Source: Verrucomicrobia bacterium UBA1200 (GTDB lineage Bacteria > Verrucomicrobiota > Kiritimatiellia > RFP12 > UBA1067). Taken from it: a DNA stretch of 19,013 nucleotides. The notes beneath the pieces were generated by a model. That model had not been told where the DNA came from. It did not search any database and worked only from the letters and a program-made list of their open reading frames with translations. Location: positions 1 to 19,013 of the forward strand of contig DBXY01000026.1 of the NCBI GenBank assembly GCA_002309765.1. Reading direction: 5' to 3'. Positions 12,906 to 19,013 of the stretch are shown piece after piece (the stretch's first letter is position 1; each line of letters begins with the position of its first letter). Position numbers and translations under genes: made by a program.

Positions 12906-15194
12906 ATGGCGGCCTTGAAGATTGTTGCGGCGTTAGTTTCGGTTGGATGCGCGTTGGGCGGCTTCGCCCAGACATTTGACGCGGTGAGTTATGTGTTGCC
13001 CCGGATGGGCACGGACAACACCCACGCGCTCTCGTCCGGCAATGTTTATCCCGATATTTCCCGCCCGTGGGGCATGAATTCATGGACTCCGCAAACCGGC
13101 GAGATGGGGAACGGTTGGGTTTACAATTACGCCGACCGCAAGATCCGGGGGTTTAAGCAGACCCACCAGCCCAGCCCGTGGATCAACGACTACGGCCAGT
13201 TTGCCGTGATGCCGGTGGTGGGTAAGCGCGTGTTCAACCAAAACGACCGCGCCAGCTGGTTCTCCCACAAAGCTGAGGAAGCGTTGCCGAACTATTACCG
13301 GGTCTATCTGGCCGATTATGACACGATGGTGGAACTTACCCCGACCGAGCGCGCGGCGATGTTCCGCGTGACTTATCCCAATACCGACGCGCCTTACTTT
13401 GTGGTGGACGCTTTCGACAAGGGTTCTTACGTCAAATTGTTGCCGCAGGACCGGCGGATTGTGGGGTGGAGCTCCAGAAACAGCGGCGGCGTTCCGTTCG
13501 GGTTTAAGAATTTCTTCGTTTTGGAGTTTGACGCTCCGTTCGAGGAGGCGAAAATCTGGAACGGAAACGAAATTAAGGAAGGCGTTCAAGAGCTTAAAGA
13601 CAACCATGTGGGCGCAATCGTGAAGTTCTCCACCAAGAAAAAAGGCGACCGGGTTCACGTGCGGGTGGCGTCGTCTTTCATCAGCGAGGAACAGGCGATA
13701 CGCAATCTCGGCGAGTTGGGCAAAGACGATTTCGACACCGTGTGCAAAAAGGGACGGATGGTTTGGAATGAGATGTTGGGGCGGATCTCGGTCGAGGGCG
13801 GAAGCGTTGACCAGCTGCGCGTTTTTTACACTTGCCTTTACCGGGCGCTGCTGTTTCCGCGCCGCCTGTTTGAGTTCAACGAAAAGGGCGAGGTGGTGCA
13901 TTACAGCCCGCATGACGGCAGGGTTTATCCTGGCCCGTATTTTGCCGACACCGGTTTCTGGGACACTTTCCGCTCGCTCTTCCCGCTGTTGAATTTCCTC
14001 TATCCTGAGATGAACGTCCAAATGACCGCCGGTCTGGAGAACTGCTACCGTGAGAGCGGCTGGCTGCCGGAGTGGGCAAGTCCGGGCCATCGCGGTTGCA
14101 TGGTGGGCAACAACTCCGCCTCCGTGGTGGCCGACGCCTGGTTGAGCGGGTCACGCGGCAAGAACGCTTACGACATTTACAAATTGTATGAAGGTTTGCT
14201 CCATGGCTCGGAAAACTCCAACCCCTTTATCCAGTCCGTTGGCCGGGCCGGAGTGTCGGATTATTTGGAGAAGGGTTACGTTGCCCGTGAGACGGTGCGC
14301 GAAAGCGTTGCCCGCACTCTGGAATACGCCTATGACGATTGGTGCATCTGGCGGCTGGCGGTGGAGTTGAAGCGTCCGCAGGCGGAGATCGACACTTACG
14401 CCAAACGTTGCCAGAATTACCGCAATCTGTTTGACCCGCAGCGCAAGCTGATGGTAGGGCGCTCTAAGGACGGCACATTCAATCCCAAGTTCAACAAATA
14501 CACTTGGGGCGGCGATTTCACCGAGGGCAACAGTCTGCACTACACCTGGTCGGTGTTCCATGACATTCAGGGACTGATTGACCTGTTCGGCGGCAATGAG
14601 CAGTTTGTGGCCCAATTGGACGCGGTTTTCTCCGACCCGCCGGTATTTGACGAGTCTGGTTATGGCGGGGTGATCCACGAGATCCGCGAGATGCAGATCA
14701 TGAATTTTGGCCAGTACGCTCATGGCAACCAGCCGATCCAGCACATGATTTATCTGTACAACTATGCCGGACAGCCGTGGAAGAGCCAGTATTGGGCGCG
14801 TGAGGTTATGAACCGCCTTTACCGTCCGACTTTCGACGGCTACTGCGGTGATGAAGACAACGGCCAGACTTCAGCCTGGTACGTGTGGTCGGCGTTGGGG
14901 TTCTATCCGGTATGTCCGGGAAGTGGCGAATACGTGTTGGGAGCGCCGTTGTTTAAACGGGCGGTGGTCACGGTGCCCGGCGGCAAGAAGCTGATCATCA
15001 ACGCGCCGCTTAACAGCGATGCCAACCGCTATATCCAGTCCGTCAAGTTCAACGGTGCCGAATATGGCCGTAACTTCTACCGCGCCGCCGAATTGAAACA
15101 GGGCGGGACAATTGAAGTCGAGATGGGCAGCGAACCAAACACCAAGCGGGGTACCGGTCCGGAAGCGGCGCCGTATTCGTTTTCTAGGAAATGA
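12906..15194 (+). CDS. GH92 exo-alpha-mannosidase, secreted, probably alpha-1,2-specific
   Basis: This 762-residue secreted glycoside hydrolase removes terminal alpha-mannose with inversion, using calcium. The start at ATG 12906 is chosen because GGAG (12895-12898) precedes it by 7 bases and it yields a clean signal peptide (KIVAALVSVGCALGGFA, cut before QTF). In-frame ATGs at 12849 and 12888 lack these. Family landmarks are RPWGMNSWTPQTGEMGNGW, IRGFKQTHQPSPWINDYG, SGWLPEWASPGHRGCMVGNN, YLYNYAGQPWKSQYW and CGDEDNGQTSAWYVWSALGF. Mapping to Bacteroides BT3990 from memory, the general acid is Glu540 (FTEGN), the base pair is Asp649/Asp651 (GDEDN), and the +1 site His-Glu is His591-Glu592. All spacings agree, and that His-Glu pair is linked to alpha-1,2 specificity. 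Likely targets are high-mannose N-glycans or yeast mannan. Its last 11 bases overlap the convergent methyltransferase gene. Confidence 0.95.
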   Translation: MAALKIVAALVSVGCALGGFAQTFDAVSYVLPRMGTDNTHALSSGNVYPDISRPWGMNSWTPQTGEMGNGWVYNYADRKIRGFKQTHQPSPWINDYGQFAVMPVVGKRVFNQNDRASWFSHKAEEALPNYYRVYLADYDTMVELTPTERAAMFRVTYPNTDAPYFVVDAFDKGSYVKLLPQDRRIVGWSSRNSGGVPFGFKNFFVLEFDAPFEEAKIWNGNEIKEGVQELKDNHVGAIVKFSTKKKGDRVHVRVASSFISEEQAIRNLGELGKDDFDTVCKKGRMVWNEMLGRISVEGGSVDQLRVFYTCLYRALLFPRRLFEFNEKGEVVHYSPHDGRVYPGPYFADTGFWDTFRSLFPLLNFLYPEMNVQMTAGLENCYRESGWLPEWASPGHRGCMVGNNSASVVADAWLSGSRGKNAYDIYKLYEGLLHGSENSNPFIQSVGRAGVSDYLEKGYVARETVRESVARTLEYAYDDWCIWRLAVELKRPQAEIDTYAKRCQNYRNLFDPQRKLMVGRSKDGTFNPKFNKYTWGGDFTEGNSLHYTWSVFHDIQGLIDLFGGNEQFVAQLDAVFSDPPVFDESGYGGVIHEIREMQIMNFGQYAHGNQPIQHMIYLYNYAGQPWKSQYWAREVMNRLYRPTFDGYCGDEDNGQTSAWYVWSALGFYPVCPGSGEYVLGAPLFKRAVVTVPGGKKLIINAPLNSDANRYIQSVKFNGAEYGRNFYRAAELKQGGTIEVEMGSEPNTKRGTGPEAAPYSFSRK

Positions 15195-16206
15195 CCGGCA
15201 TTTCGGCGTAAAGGTAAGTCAGTTCGTGCTTGTTGTAGTTTAAGTGCACAACGCGACTGTTCGGCAGGGCGGCAAATTCGGCGATGGTTTTCCAGTCGAT
15301 GCCTCCCTGCAGTTTTATTGTGCAGATGATGTTTTTGGCGAGACCGCTGTCGATCCAACCCTTAACCCAGGGCAGCAGTCGATCGGGGTAACAGATGACA
15401 TCGCTTACCACCCAGTTGAACGCGCCAAGTTCCGCCGGTGGGATAGTGAAGGCATCGTGCGCCTGGAAGGTTACCAGCGGATCGCGCATCAGTTTTTCCG
15501 CCAATGGTGAACGGTCGATGGCGTGAACCGCCGCGCCAAAACCGCGCAACACCCATGTCCAACCCCCTGGGCAAGCCCCGGCGTCCAGGCAGCGGTCGCC
15601 GGCTGTCGGGTAGGGGATTCCAAACAGATGATGAACCAGCGTCAGGCTTTCCTGCAATTTCAGATAGGCGCGGCTTGGCGGGTTGGTGTGGTCTTCCGTA
15701 AACTCCAATTTTCCGCACGGCAGGAAGCTGGAGGTGGCGGCACTGATTATGGCGCGGTTGGCGTCCGTCAGCGTAAAGATTCCCATGGGCGTGGTAGAAA
15801 GTTCCGCCGGGAATTTTTTAGGCTTGGTCTGAATGAACGGGAGCTTTTCCTGAATAATTTGCGCCCGCCGCCAGCATTGGCATTGGTAGGACGCCCAATT
15901 GCGCTGAATGCCGCGCATCGCTTTCGCGGCATCGCCCATCGAGTCAAATCGCAGCAGTTGCGGTTCGTTTAGCGCGGTTTGCGCCCAATACGGGGACTGC
16001 CTTTCGGCGGGGAAGTCCGGACAGTAAAGCAATCGACCCTGCCATTGCGTCTCGCCTTCCGTGAACTGCGGGTTGACGGTTTCGTCTTTGGGCGGCGGCG
16101 GAGTGTCGATGCCAAACCGCGCCTTAAGTTCATCGCGCAGCAGCTGGGACATTTCCGGGAACGCCAAGAACGCGCGGCCGGGTAGCGGGGCGGTGTCAGC
16201 GGACAT
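15184..16206 (-). CDS. RlmM-like 23S rRNA 2'-O-ribose methyltransferase
   Basis: This 340-residue Rossmann-fold, S-adenosylmethionine-dependent methyltransferase resembles RlmM, which methylates the ribose of a cytidine in 23S rRNA. The FtsJ-type catalytic tetrad is readable: Lys183 (SRAYLKLQE), Asp269 (WVVSDVICYP), Lys298 (CTIKLQGG) and Glu328 (NKHELTYLY). The cofactor loop is LDAGACPGGWTW (207-218). The N-terminal 170 residues would form the RNA-binding THUMP-like part but match RlmM only loosely. Human gut Bacteroidetes and PVC proteins of this type are usually annotated only as SAM-dependent methyltransferase. GGAGG lies 6 bases upstream of ATG 16206. It overlaps pdxA by 11 bp and ends inside the GH92 gene on the other strand. 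Confidence 0.82.
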   Translation of the reverse strand: MSADTAPLPGRAFLAFPEMSQLLRDELKARFGIDTPPPPKDETVNPQFTEGETQWQGRLLYCPDFPAERQSPYWAQTALNEPQLLRFDSMGDAAKAMRGIQRNWASYQCQCWRRAQIIQEKLPFIQTKPKKFPAELSTTPMGIFTLTDANRAIISAATSSFLPCGKLEFTEDHTNPPSRAYLKLQESLTLVHHLFGIPYPTAGDRCLDAGACPGGWTWVLRGFGAAVHAIDRSPLAEKLMRDPLVTFQAHDAFTIPPAELGAFNWVVSDVICYPDRLLPWVKGWIDSGLAKNIICTIKLQGGIDWKTIAEFAALPNSRVVHLNYNKHELTYLYAEMPVIS

Positions 16207-17227
16207 GGCTTTCCTCCCGGATTGCGAGTTGGTTTGCCAGACGGAGTGCGCTGGCCATACTGGCGGGAGACGCTACGCCTTGCCAAGCGATGTCGAACGC
16301 GGTTCCGTGGTCGGGGGAGGTCCTGACGATAGGCAGCCCTAGGGTGACATTTACTCCGGAATCGAAAGCGACGGTTTTGAAAAGTATCAGCGCTTGGTCG
16401 TGGTACATGGCGACGTATCCGTCGAACGGTGCCTGGCGGTTGGTCAACAGCCAGCTGAAAGCGGTGTCCGGCACCAGCGGGCCGTCGGCGTTGACTCCGG
16501 CTTGTCGGGCGGCGGCAATGGCGGGTGCGATAATGCGCGTTTCCTCATCGCCGAAAAGACCGTGTTCGCCGGCGTGGGGATTAAGCGCCAACACCCCGAT
16601 GCGCGGTTCAGCTCCGCCAGTCCGCCGACGGCAGGCGTTGGCGGTAAGCATTATGGTGCGCAGCAACCCTTCCACGGTTAATAGCCGCGGAACGGCGGAA
16701 AGCGGTTCATGGATAGTGGCAAGCGATATGAACAGCCGGTCGGAATGGAATGCCATGCATGGATTGACGCTTCCGGTGAGCGCCGCCAGCATTTCGGTGT
16801 GGCCGGGATAAGGCACTCCGGCTTGGTGCAGCGATTCCTTGTTGATCGGGGCGGTCACTAGCGCGTCGGCGTACCCGGCAAGCGTGTCGTTGGTAGCGGC
16901 GGTAATCCACTTGGCTGCCGCGCGGCCGCATATCGGGCTGAACTCGCCCGGGCGAATGTCCTCCAAGCCCAAGTCATCGAAATCGATCAATGCCGGACGC
17001 AGCCCATCTGTCGCGCTTGAAATATCGTCACCGGGTTTAAGAAACAAAAAATCCTCCGGCATGGGGATACCGGAGGATTTCGAAACCCGTTCAAGCAATC
17101 GGCGGTTGCCGTACACCGTTAATCTGGCGCCGTTTGCCAGCGCAGGCGTCGCGCAGAGGCGCAACACTAATTCAGGTCCCACGCCGGCCGGGTCACCGAG
17201 GGTGACGGCCAATGTCCGCACTTGCAC
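16196..17227 (-). CDS. pdxA: 4-hydroxythreonine-4-phosphate dehydrogenase
   Basis: This 343-residue enzyme oxidises 4-phosphohydroxy-L-threonine with NAD for pyridoxal phosphate synthesis by the DXP-dependent route. The opening LGDPAGVGPE, YPGHTEML (His143), IHEP (His173), NPHAGEHG (His218), MYHDQ (His276) and TSPDHGTAFDIA are all present. His173, His218 and His276 match the metal ligands of E. coli PdxA. I place the start at GTG 17227, 9 bases after GGGA and 17 bp after the CBM48 gene. GTG 17221 and TTG 17242 are alternatives, and the longer frame upstream only overlaps the neighbour. PdxA2-type enzymes acting on phospho-erythronate share these motifs, so the exact substrate is not certain. 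No other vitamin B6 gene is in the window. Confidence 0.92.
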   Translation of the reverse strand: MQVRTLAVTLGDPAGVGPELVLRLCATPALANGARLTVYGNRRLLERVSKSSGIPMPEDFLFLKPGDDISSATDGLRPALIDFDDLGLEDIRPGEFSPICGRAAAKWITAATNDTLAGYADALVTAPINKESLHQAGVPYPGHTEMLAALTGSVNPCMAFHSDRLFISLATIHEPLSAVPRLLTVEGLLRTIMLTANACRRRTGGAEPRIGVLALNPHAGEHGLFGDEETRIIAPAIAAARQAGVNADGPLVPDTAFSWLLTNRQAPFDGYVAMYHDQALILFKTVAFDSGVNVTLGLPIVRTSPDHGTAFDIAWQGVASPASMASALRLANQLAIREESHVR

Positions 17228-17244
17228 GTTGCGGTTTCCCAATG

Positions 17245-17580
17245 CTAAGCCTCGACGCGGCGGATGCTGTTCAGCGTACCGTGCTCGTTCTGAACCCAAT
17301 CGGAGCAATCCGGATCGGCGCACCAAGTTCCGTTGATGATGAACTTGTACTGGTATTCGCCGGGAACCAGATTAAGGGTGGCGGTGAAAATGCCGTTGCT
17401 CTTTTTGTCCGTCATCTGCTTGGCAGTCGGGTCCCAATCGTTAAAGCTGCCGGCCAGAAAAACCGTACTGGCGGGATCGGCATTCACGGTAAAGGTCACA
17501 CGCTTAGCTTTCGGCGTGGCGGCCTTCGGTGCGGTTGCTTTTTTGGTGGCGGCTTTCGCCACTTTTTTGCATGATTTCAC
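17245..17580 (-). CDS. Small CBM48 (AMPK glycogen-binding-like) protein with Lys/Ala-rich tail
   Basis: This 111-residue protein has two parts. Residues 1-26 (KKVAKAATKKATAPKAATPK) are Lys/Ala/Pro-rich like bacterial histone-H1-type tails. Residues 27-105 form an isoamylase-N / AMPK-beta type CBM48 domain: VTFTVNADPASTVFLAGSFN, the NDWDP turn, then LVPGEYQYKFIINGTWCADP. Such domains bind alpha-glucans, and the Trp and Lys of GSFNDWDP and YKF are typical ligand residues. There is no catalytic domain, signal peptide or membrane segment, so it probably stays in the cytoplasm, on glycogen or nucleic acid or both. It has its own promoter and a hairpin in its leader, then pdxA follows after 17 bp. 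AGGAAG upstream supports ATG 17580. Confidence 0.85.
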   Translation of the reverse strand: MKSCKKVAKAATKKATAPKAATPKAKRVTFTVNADPASTVFLAGSFNDWDPTAKQMTDKKSNGIFTATLNLVPGEYQYKFIINGTWCADPDCSDWVQNEHGTLNSIRRVEA

Positions 17581-17597
17581 TGTTACTTCCTTTCTTA

Positions 17598-17616
17598 CAG
17601 AAGGGCATTCCTTCTG
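17598..17616. promoter_or_regulatory. Perfect 7-bp hairpin in the CBM48 gene leader
   Basis: CAGAAGG (17598-17604) and CCTTCTG (17610-17616) pair fully around a 5-nt loop. It falls near the predicted 5' end of the transcript, between the promoter and the ribosome site, so it could stabilise the mRNA or be an operator. There is no U-tract, so it is not a terminator. Confidence 0.5.
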
Positions 17617-17628
17617 AATTGGGCGGAA

Positions 17629-17657
17629 AGTGTCGCATAATGGTTTTGGGAAGTCAA
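17629..17657 (-). promoter_or_regulatory. Putative promoter of the CBM48-pdxA-methyltransferase operon
   Basis: On the minus strand TTGACT (17657-17652) has 17 bases to GACACT (17634-17629). The -35 is strong and the -10 is 3 of 6. An A-tract at 17678-17670 (read on the same strand) lies upstream like an UP element. The leader would be about 45 nt. Confidence 0.5.
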
Positions 17658-17706
17658 GCGAAAAGTGGATTTTTTTTTAGTTGGATAATTTGGCGGTTGG
17701 ACGGTT

Positions 17707-17797
17707 GATTAGTCGCTAGCAGTTCTATGAGTGATAGTTTTAACTAGCGACAGACGACAAGCGACAAGCGACTAGCGGTTAACTGCTAACGACTAAT
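17707..17797. repeat. Heptamer palindromic repeat, copy B (13 units)
   Basis: Ninety-one bases divide exactly into thirteen 7-bp units, several near GACTAGC (GACAAGC twice, GACTAGC, AACTAGC, GACAGAC, GACTAAT). The ends form a near-perfect inverted repeat: 17708-17724 against 17781-17797, 16 of 17. The core 17732-17752 is identical to copy A at 3233-3253. It begins 8 bp after the stop of the GH5-like gene, so in that transcript it would form a long hairpin at the 3' end. Confidence 0.85.
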
Positions 17798-17804
17798 TAC
17801 GAAA

Positions 17805-19013
17805 TTACAACAGTTGGCAGGCTTCTTGGAGTTTTTTCGCCAGATCGTAGGCGAAAGCGCGAATCTCCGCCAGAGGCGGGTTCTCCATCTTCCTCCAAGC
17901 CGCGATTTTGGCGGTGGGGGGTATGGCCATCGGCACGAGATCGCAACATTCCAACAGGTTGGCGGCGCGTTCGGCGGCTTCAAGCAGATTGGCGACATCA
18001 GACTGACGGTAATCGAACGCGTCGTCGGTTTTCTCCGTAAGCGCTTTGCGGATCTCGGCAATGCAATGTTGCGCCTGTCCTTCACGGTTGGGCAGACCGG
18101 GAATGATGGTGGCGGTGTCGCGGTTGCGGAAACAACCCATCATCGCCGCAATGGTGGCGGGATCGCGCACCGTGCCGTCGGGATAAAATACGCCGTGCTC
18201 CGAATCGCACCGGCCGCGAATGATGAGGTTGAAAACGAACCACCCCATTTTGTGCCGCTGGCAGGCGGCCAGGGTGAGGTCGTAAGGATTGCAACGCGCG
18301 AGGCAGCCGGTTTCGGTCTGCATCACCGGTTTGCCGGTTTTCTTGCCAATCGATTCCGCCAAGGCGTAGTTCGCCTCGATTTTGGCCAGCGTCCCGCTGT
18401 AATCGTGGAACGAGATTACGTCCACGCAATCCACGGTGGGCTGGATTTCGTAAGCGGTGGTGTATCCCACGGTGATCGGGGTTTTGCCATCCACCGACTT
18501 CACGAACGCGCAGCTGCGCCGCACGAAGTCCTGAATCTTTTTTTGCCGGGCGGCTTTTTCCTCTTTTGCGGCGGAACCGACCCACCGGTTGCATTCCGGC
18601 TCGTTCATTACGTCCCACATCAACAGCCCCGGTTCGTCTTTCAGCGCGGTGACGATGGCTTTGGCGTAGGCTTCGCAATTCTCCCGGTTTGATTCGTCAA
18701 GCATCTTGGGGTCTAACCCGTTACCGTTGAAGATGATTGGCATGCAGCGGTAACCGTTGGCGTAGGCAAGCCGCACGGAATCACGGATGAATTTTTCGTA
18801 TCCCTGCGGGTCGTGTCGCCATGCGTTGCCGCTCATCCAGAAACGGCAGGCGTTAAGCCCGACCCTTTTGCCGTAACCAAGTTCACGCTGGGTACGTTCC
18901 GGGGTATTGGCGTCAGGCATGTAATTGACGCCGCGTACCCACGAGTAGTCGTCTGGCGCGTTCTGAGGCTCGGCGGCGGATAAGGCCAGCGCCCGCCATC
19001 CAGTAGCCAGTGC
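17805..19013 (-). CDS. GH5-like (clan GH-A) glycoside hydrolase, 5' end cut by window edge
   Basis: The frame is open from the window edge to the stop at 17805 (402 residues visible). An ATG at 18920 is probably not the start, because the preceding 31 codons read as coding: a hydrophobic ALAL segment, then YSWVRGVNYMPDANTPERTQ, the usual strand-1 region of GH5-type barrels. The true start, and probably a signal peptide, lie beyond the window. The acid/base is the Glu of WDVMNEPE (codon 18602-18600) and the nucleophile the Glu of MQTETG (codon 18314-18312); ISFHDYSG is strand 6. Relatives act on beta-linked glucans, mannans or host glycans; this substrate is unknown. A C-terminal helical part of about 90 residues follows the barrel. 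It has no operon partner in view. Confidence 0.85.
   Translation of the reverse strand, partial: ALATGWRALALSAAEPQNAPDDYSWVRGVNYMPDANTPERTQRELGYGKRVGLNACRFWMSGNAWRHDPQGYEKFIRDSVRLAYANGYRCMPIIFNGNGLDPKMLDESNRENCEAYAKAIVTALKDEPGLLMWDVMNEPECNRWVGSAAKEEKAARQKKIQDFVRRSCAFVKSVDGKTPITVGYTTAYEIQPTVDCVDVISFHDYSGTLAKIEANYALAESIGKKTGKPVMQTETGCLARCNPYDLTLAACQRHKMGWFVFNLIIRGRCDSEHGVFYPDGTVRDPATIAAMMGCFRNRDTATIIPGLPNREGQAQHCIAEIRKALTEKTDDAFDYRQSDVANLLEAAERAANLLECCDLVPMAIPPTAKIAAWRKMENPPLAEIRAFAYDLAKKLQEACQLL

Noticed and set aside
13080..14090. A 336-codon frame antisense to the GH92 gene
   Set aside because: The sense strand carries unmistakable GH92 motifs throughout; the antisense peptide is His/Arg/Val-rich shadow sequence with no recognisable domain.
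14697..14790. GNQP where many GH92 proteins have GNEP, first taken as loss of a catalytic Glu
   Set aside because: By spacing, the general acid is the Glu of FTEGN (residue 540), and GNQP occurs in the alpha-1,2 group as I recall it; the active site appears intact.
17744..17797. Heptamer array considered as a CRISPR
   Set aside because: The units are 7 bp, contiguous and degenerate, with no 25-35 bp repeats, no unique spacers and no cas genes nearby.
18920..18920. ATG at 18920 as the start of the GH5-like gene
   Set aside because: The 31 codons upstream to the window edge are open and include the conserved VRGVNY strand, so the gene is truncated and starts outside.

Overview
The window comes from a Gram-negative bacterium with moderately high G+C genes (about 55-60% by eye) and AT-rich gaps. 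The gene mix is a GH109-type Gfo/Idh glycosidase, a GH92 mannosidase, a GH5-like hydrolase, a small CBM48 protein, a PcnB-type poly(A) polymerase and a type IV prepilin peptidase. Together with heptamer-type intergenic repeats this suggests a glycan-degrading member of the PVC group (Lentisphaerota, Kiritimatiellota or Verrucomicrobiota). That assignment is an inference from style, since no rRNA or marker phylogeny is available here.

Layout. (1) 1-345: a divergent regulatory gap with two inverted repeats and a possible leftward gene start running off the left edge. (2) 346-1740 (+): secreted GH109/Gfo-Idh protein, convergent with a DAACS-family amino-acid symporter (3049-1757, -) whose substrate-site residues are atypical. 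(3) 3050-3707: a 650-bp gap holding a strong promoter for the symporter, heptamer repeat copy A, a short direct repeat around a GC-rich island, an imperfect inverted repeat and the pcnB promoter. (4) 3708-6847 (+): operon pcnB, GT2 glycosyltransferase, prepilin peptidase. (5) 12695-6850 (-): six tightly packed genes scpA, scpB, a membrane-anchored M15-like peptidase, an M3 oligopeptidase, folE and a TIM-barrel sugar isomerase; junctions either overlap or leave gaps of 2-8 bp. (6) 12906-15194 (+): secreted GH92 alpha-mannosidase, divergent from scpA and overlapping the tail of the next unit. (7) 17580-15184 (-): CBM48 protein, pdxA and an RlmM-like rRNA ribose methyltransferase. (8) 17581-17804: a gap with a good promoter, a 5'UTR hairpin and heptamer repeat copy B. 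(9) 19013-17805 (-): a GH5-like hydrolase cut by the right edge.

How it fits together. GH109, GH92 and GH5-like enzymes would strip alpha-GalNAc, alpha-mannose and beta-linked sugars outside the cytoplasm. The remaining operons are mostly housekeeping: chromosome condensation (ScpAB), RNA polyadenylation, folate or pteridine and pyridoxal-phosphate synthesis, peptide turnover and rRNA modification.

The most striking non-coding signal is a pair of palindromic repeats at 3208-3270 and 17707-17797. Both are built from 7-bp units near GACTAGC, with 9 and 13 whole units, and they share a perfect 21-bp core. I found no CRISPR, rRNA, tRNA, phage or insertion sequence. No whole new multi-gene system is evident. 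The best candidates for novelty are the repeat family, the altered symporter binding site and a histone-H1-like tail fused to CBM48.
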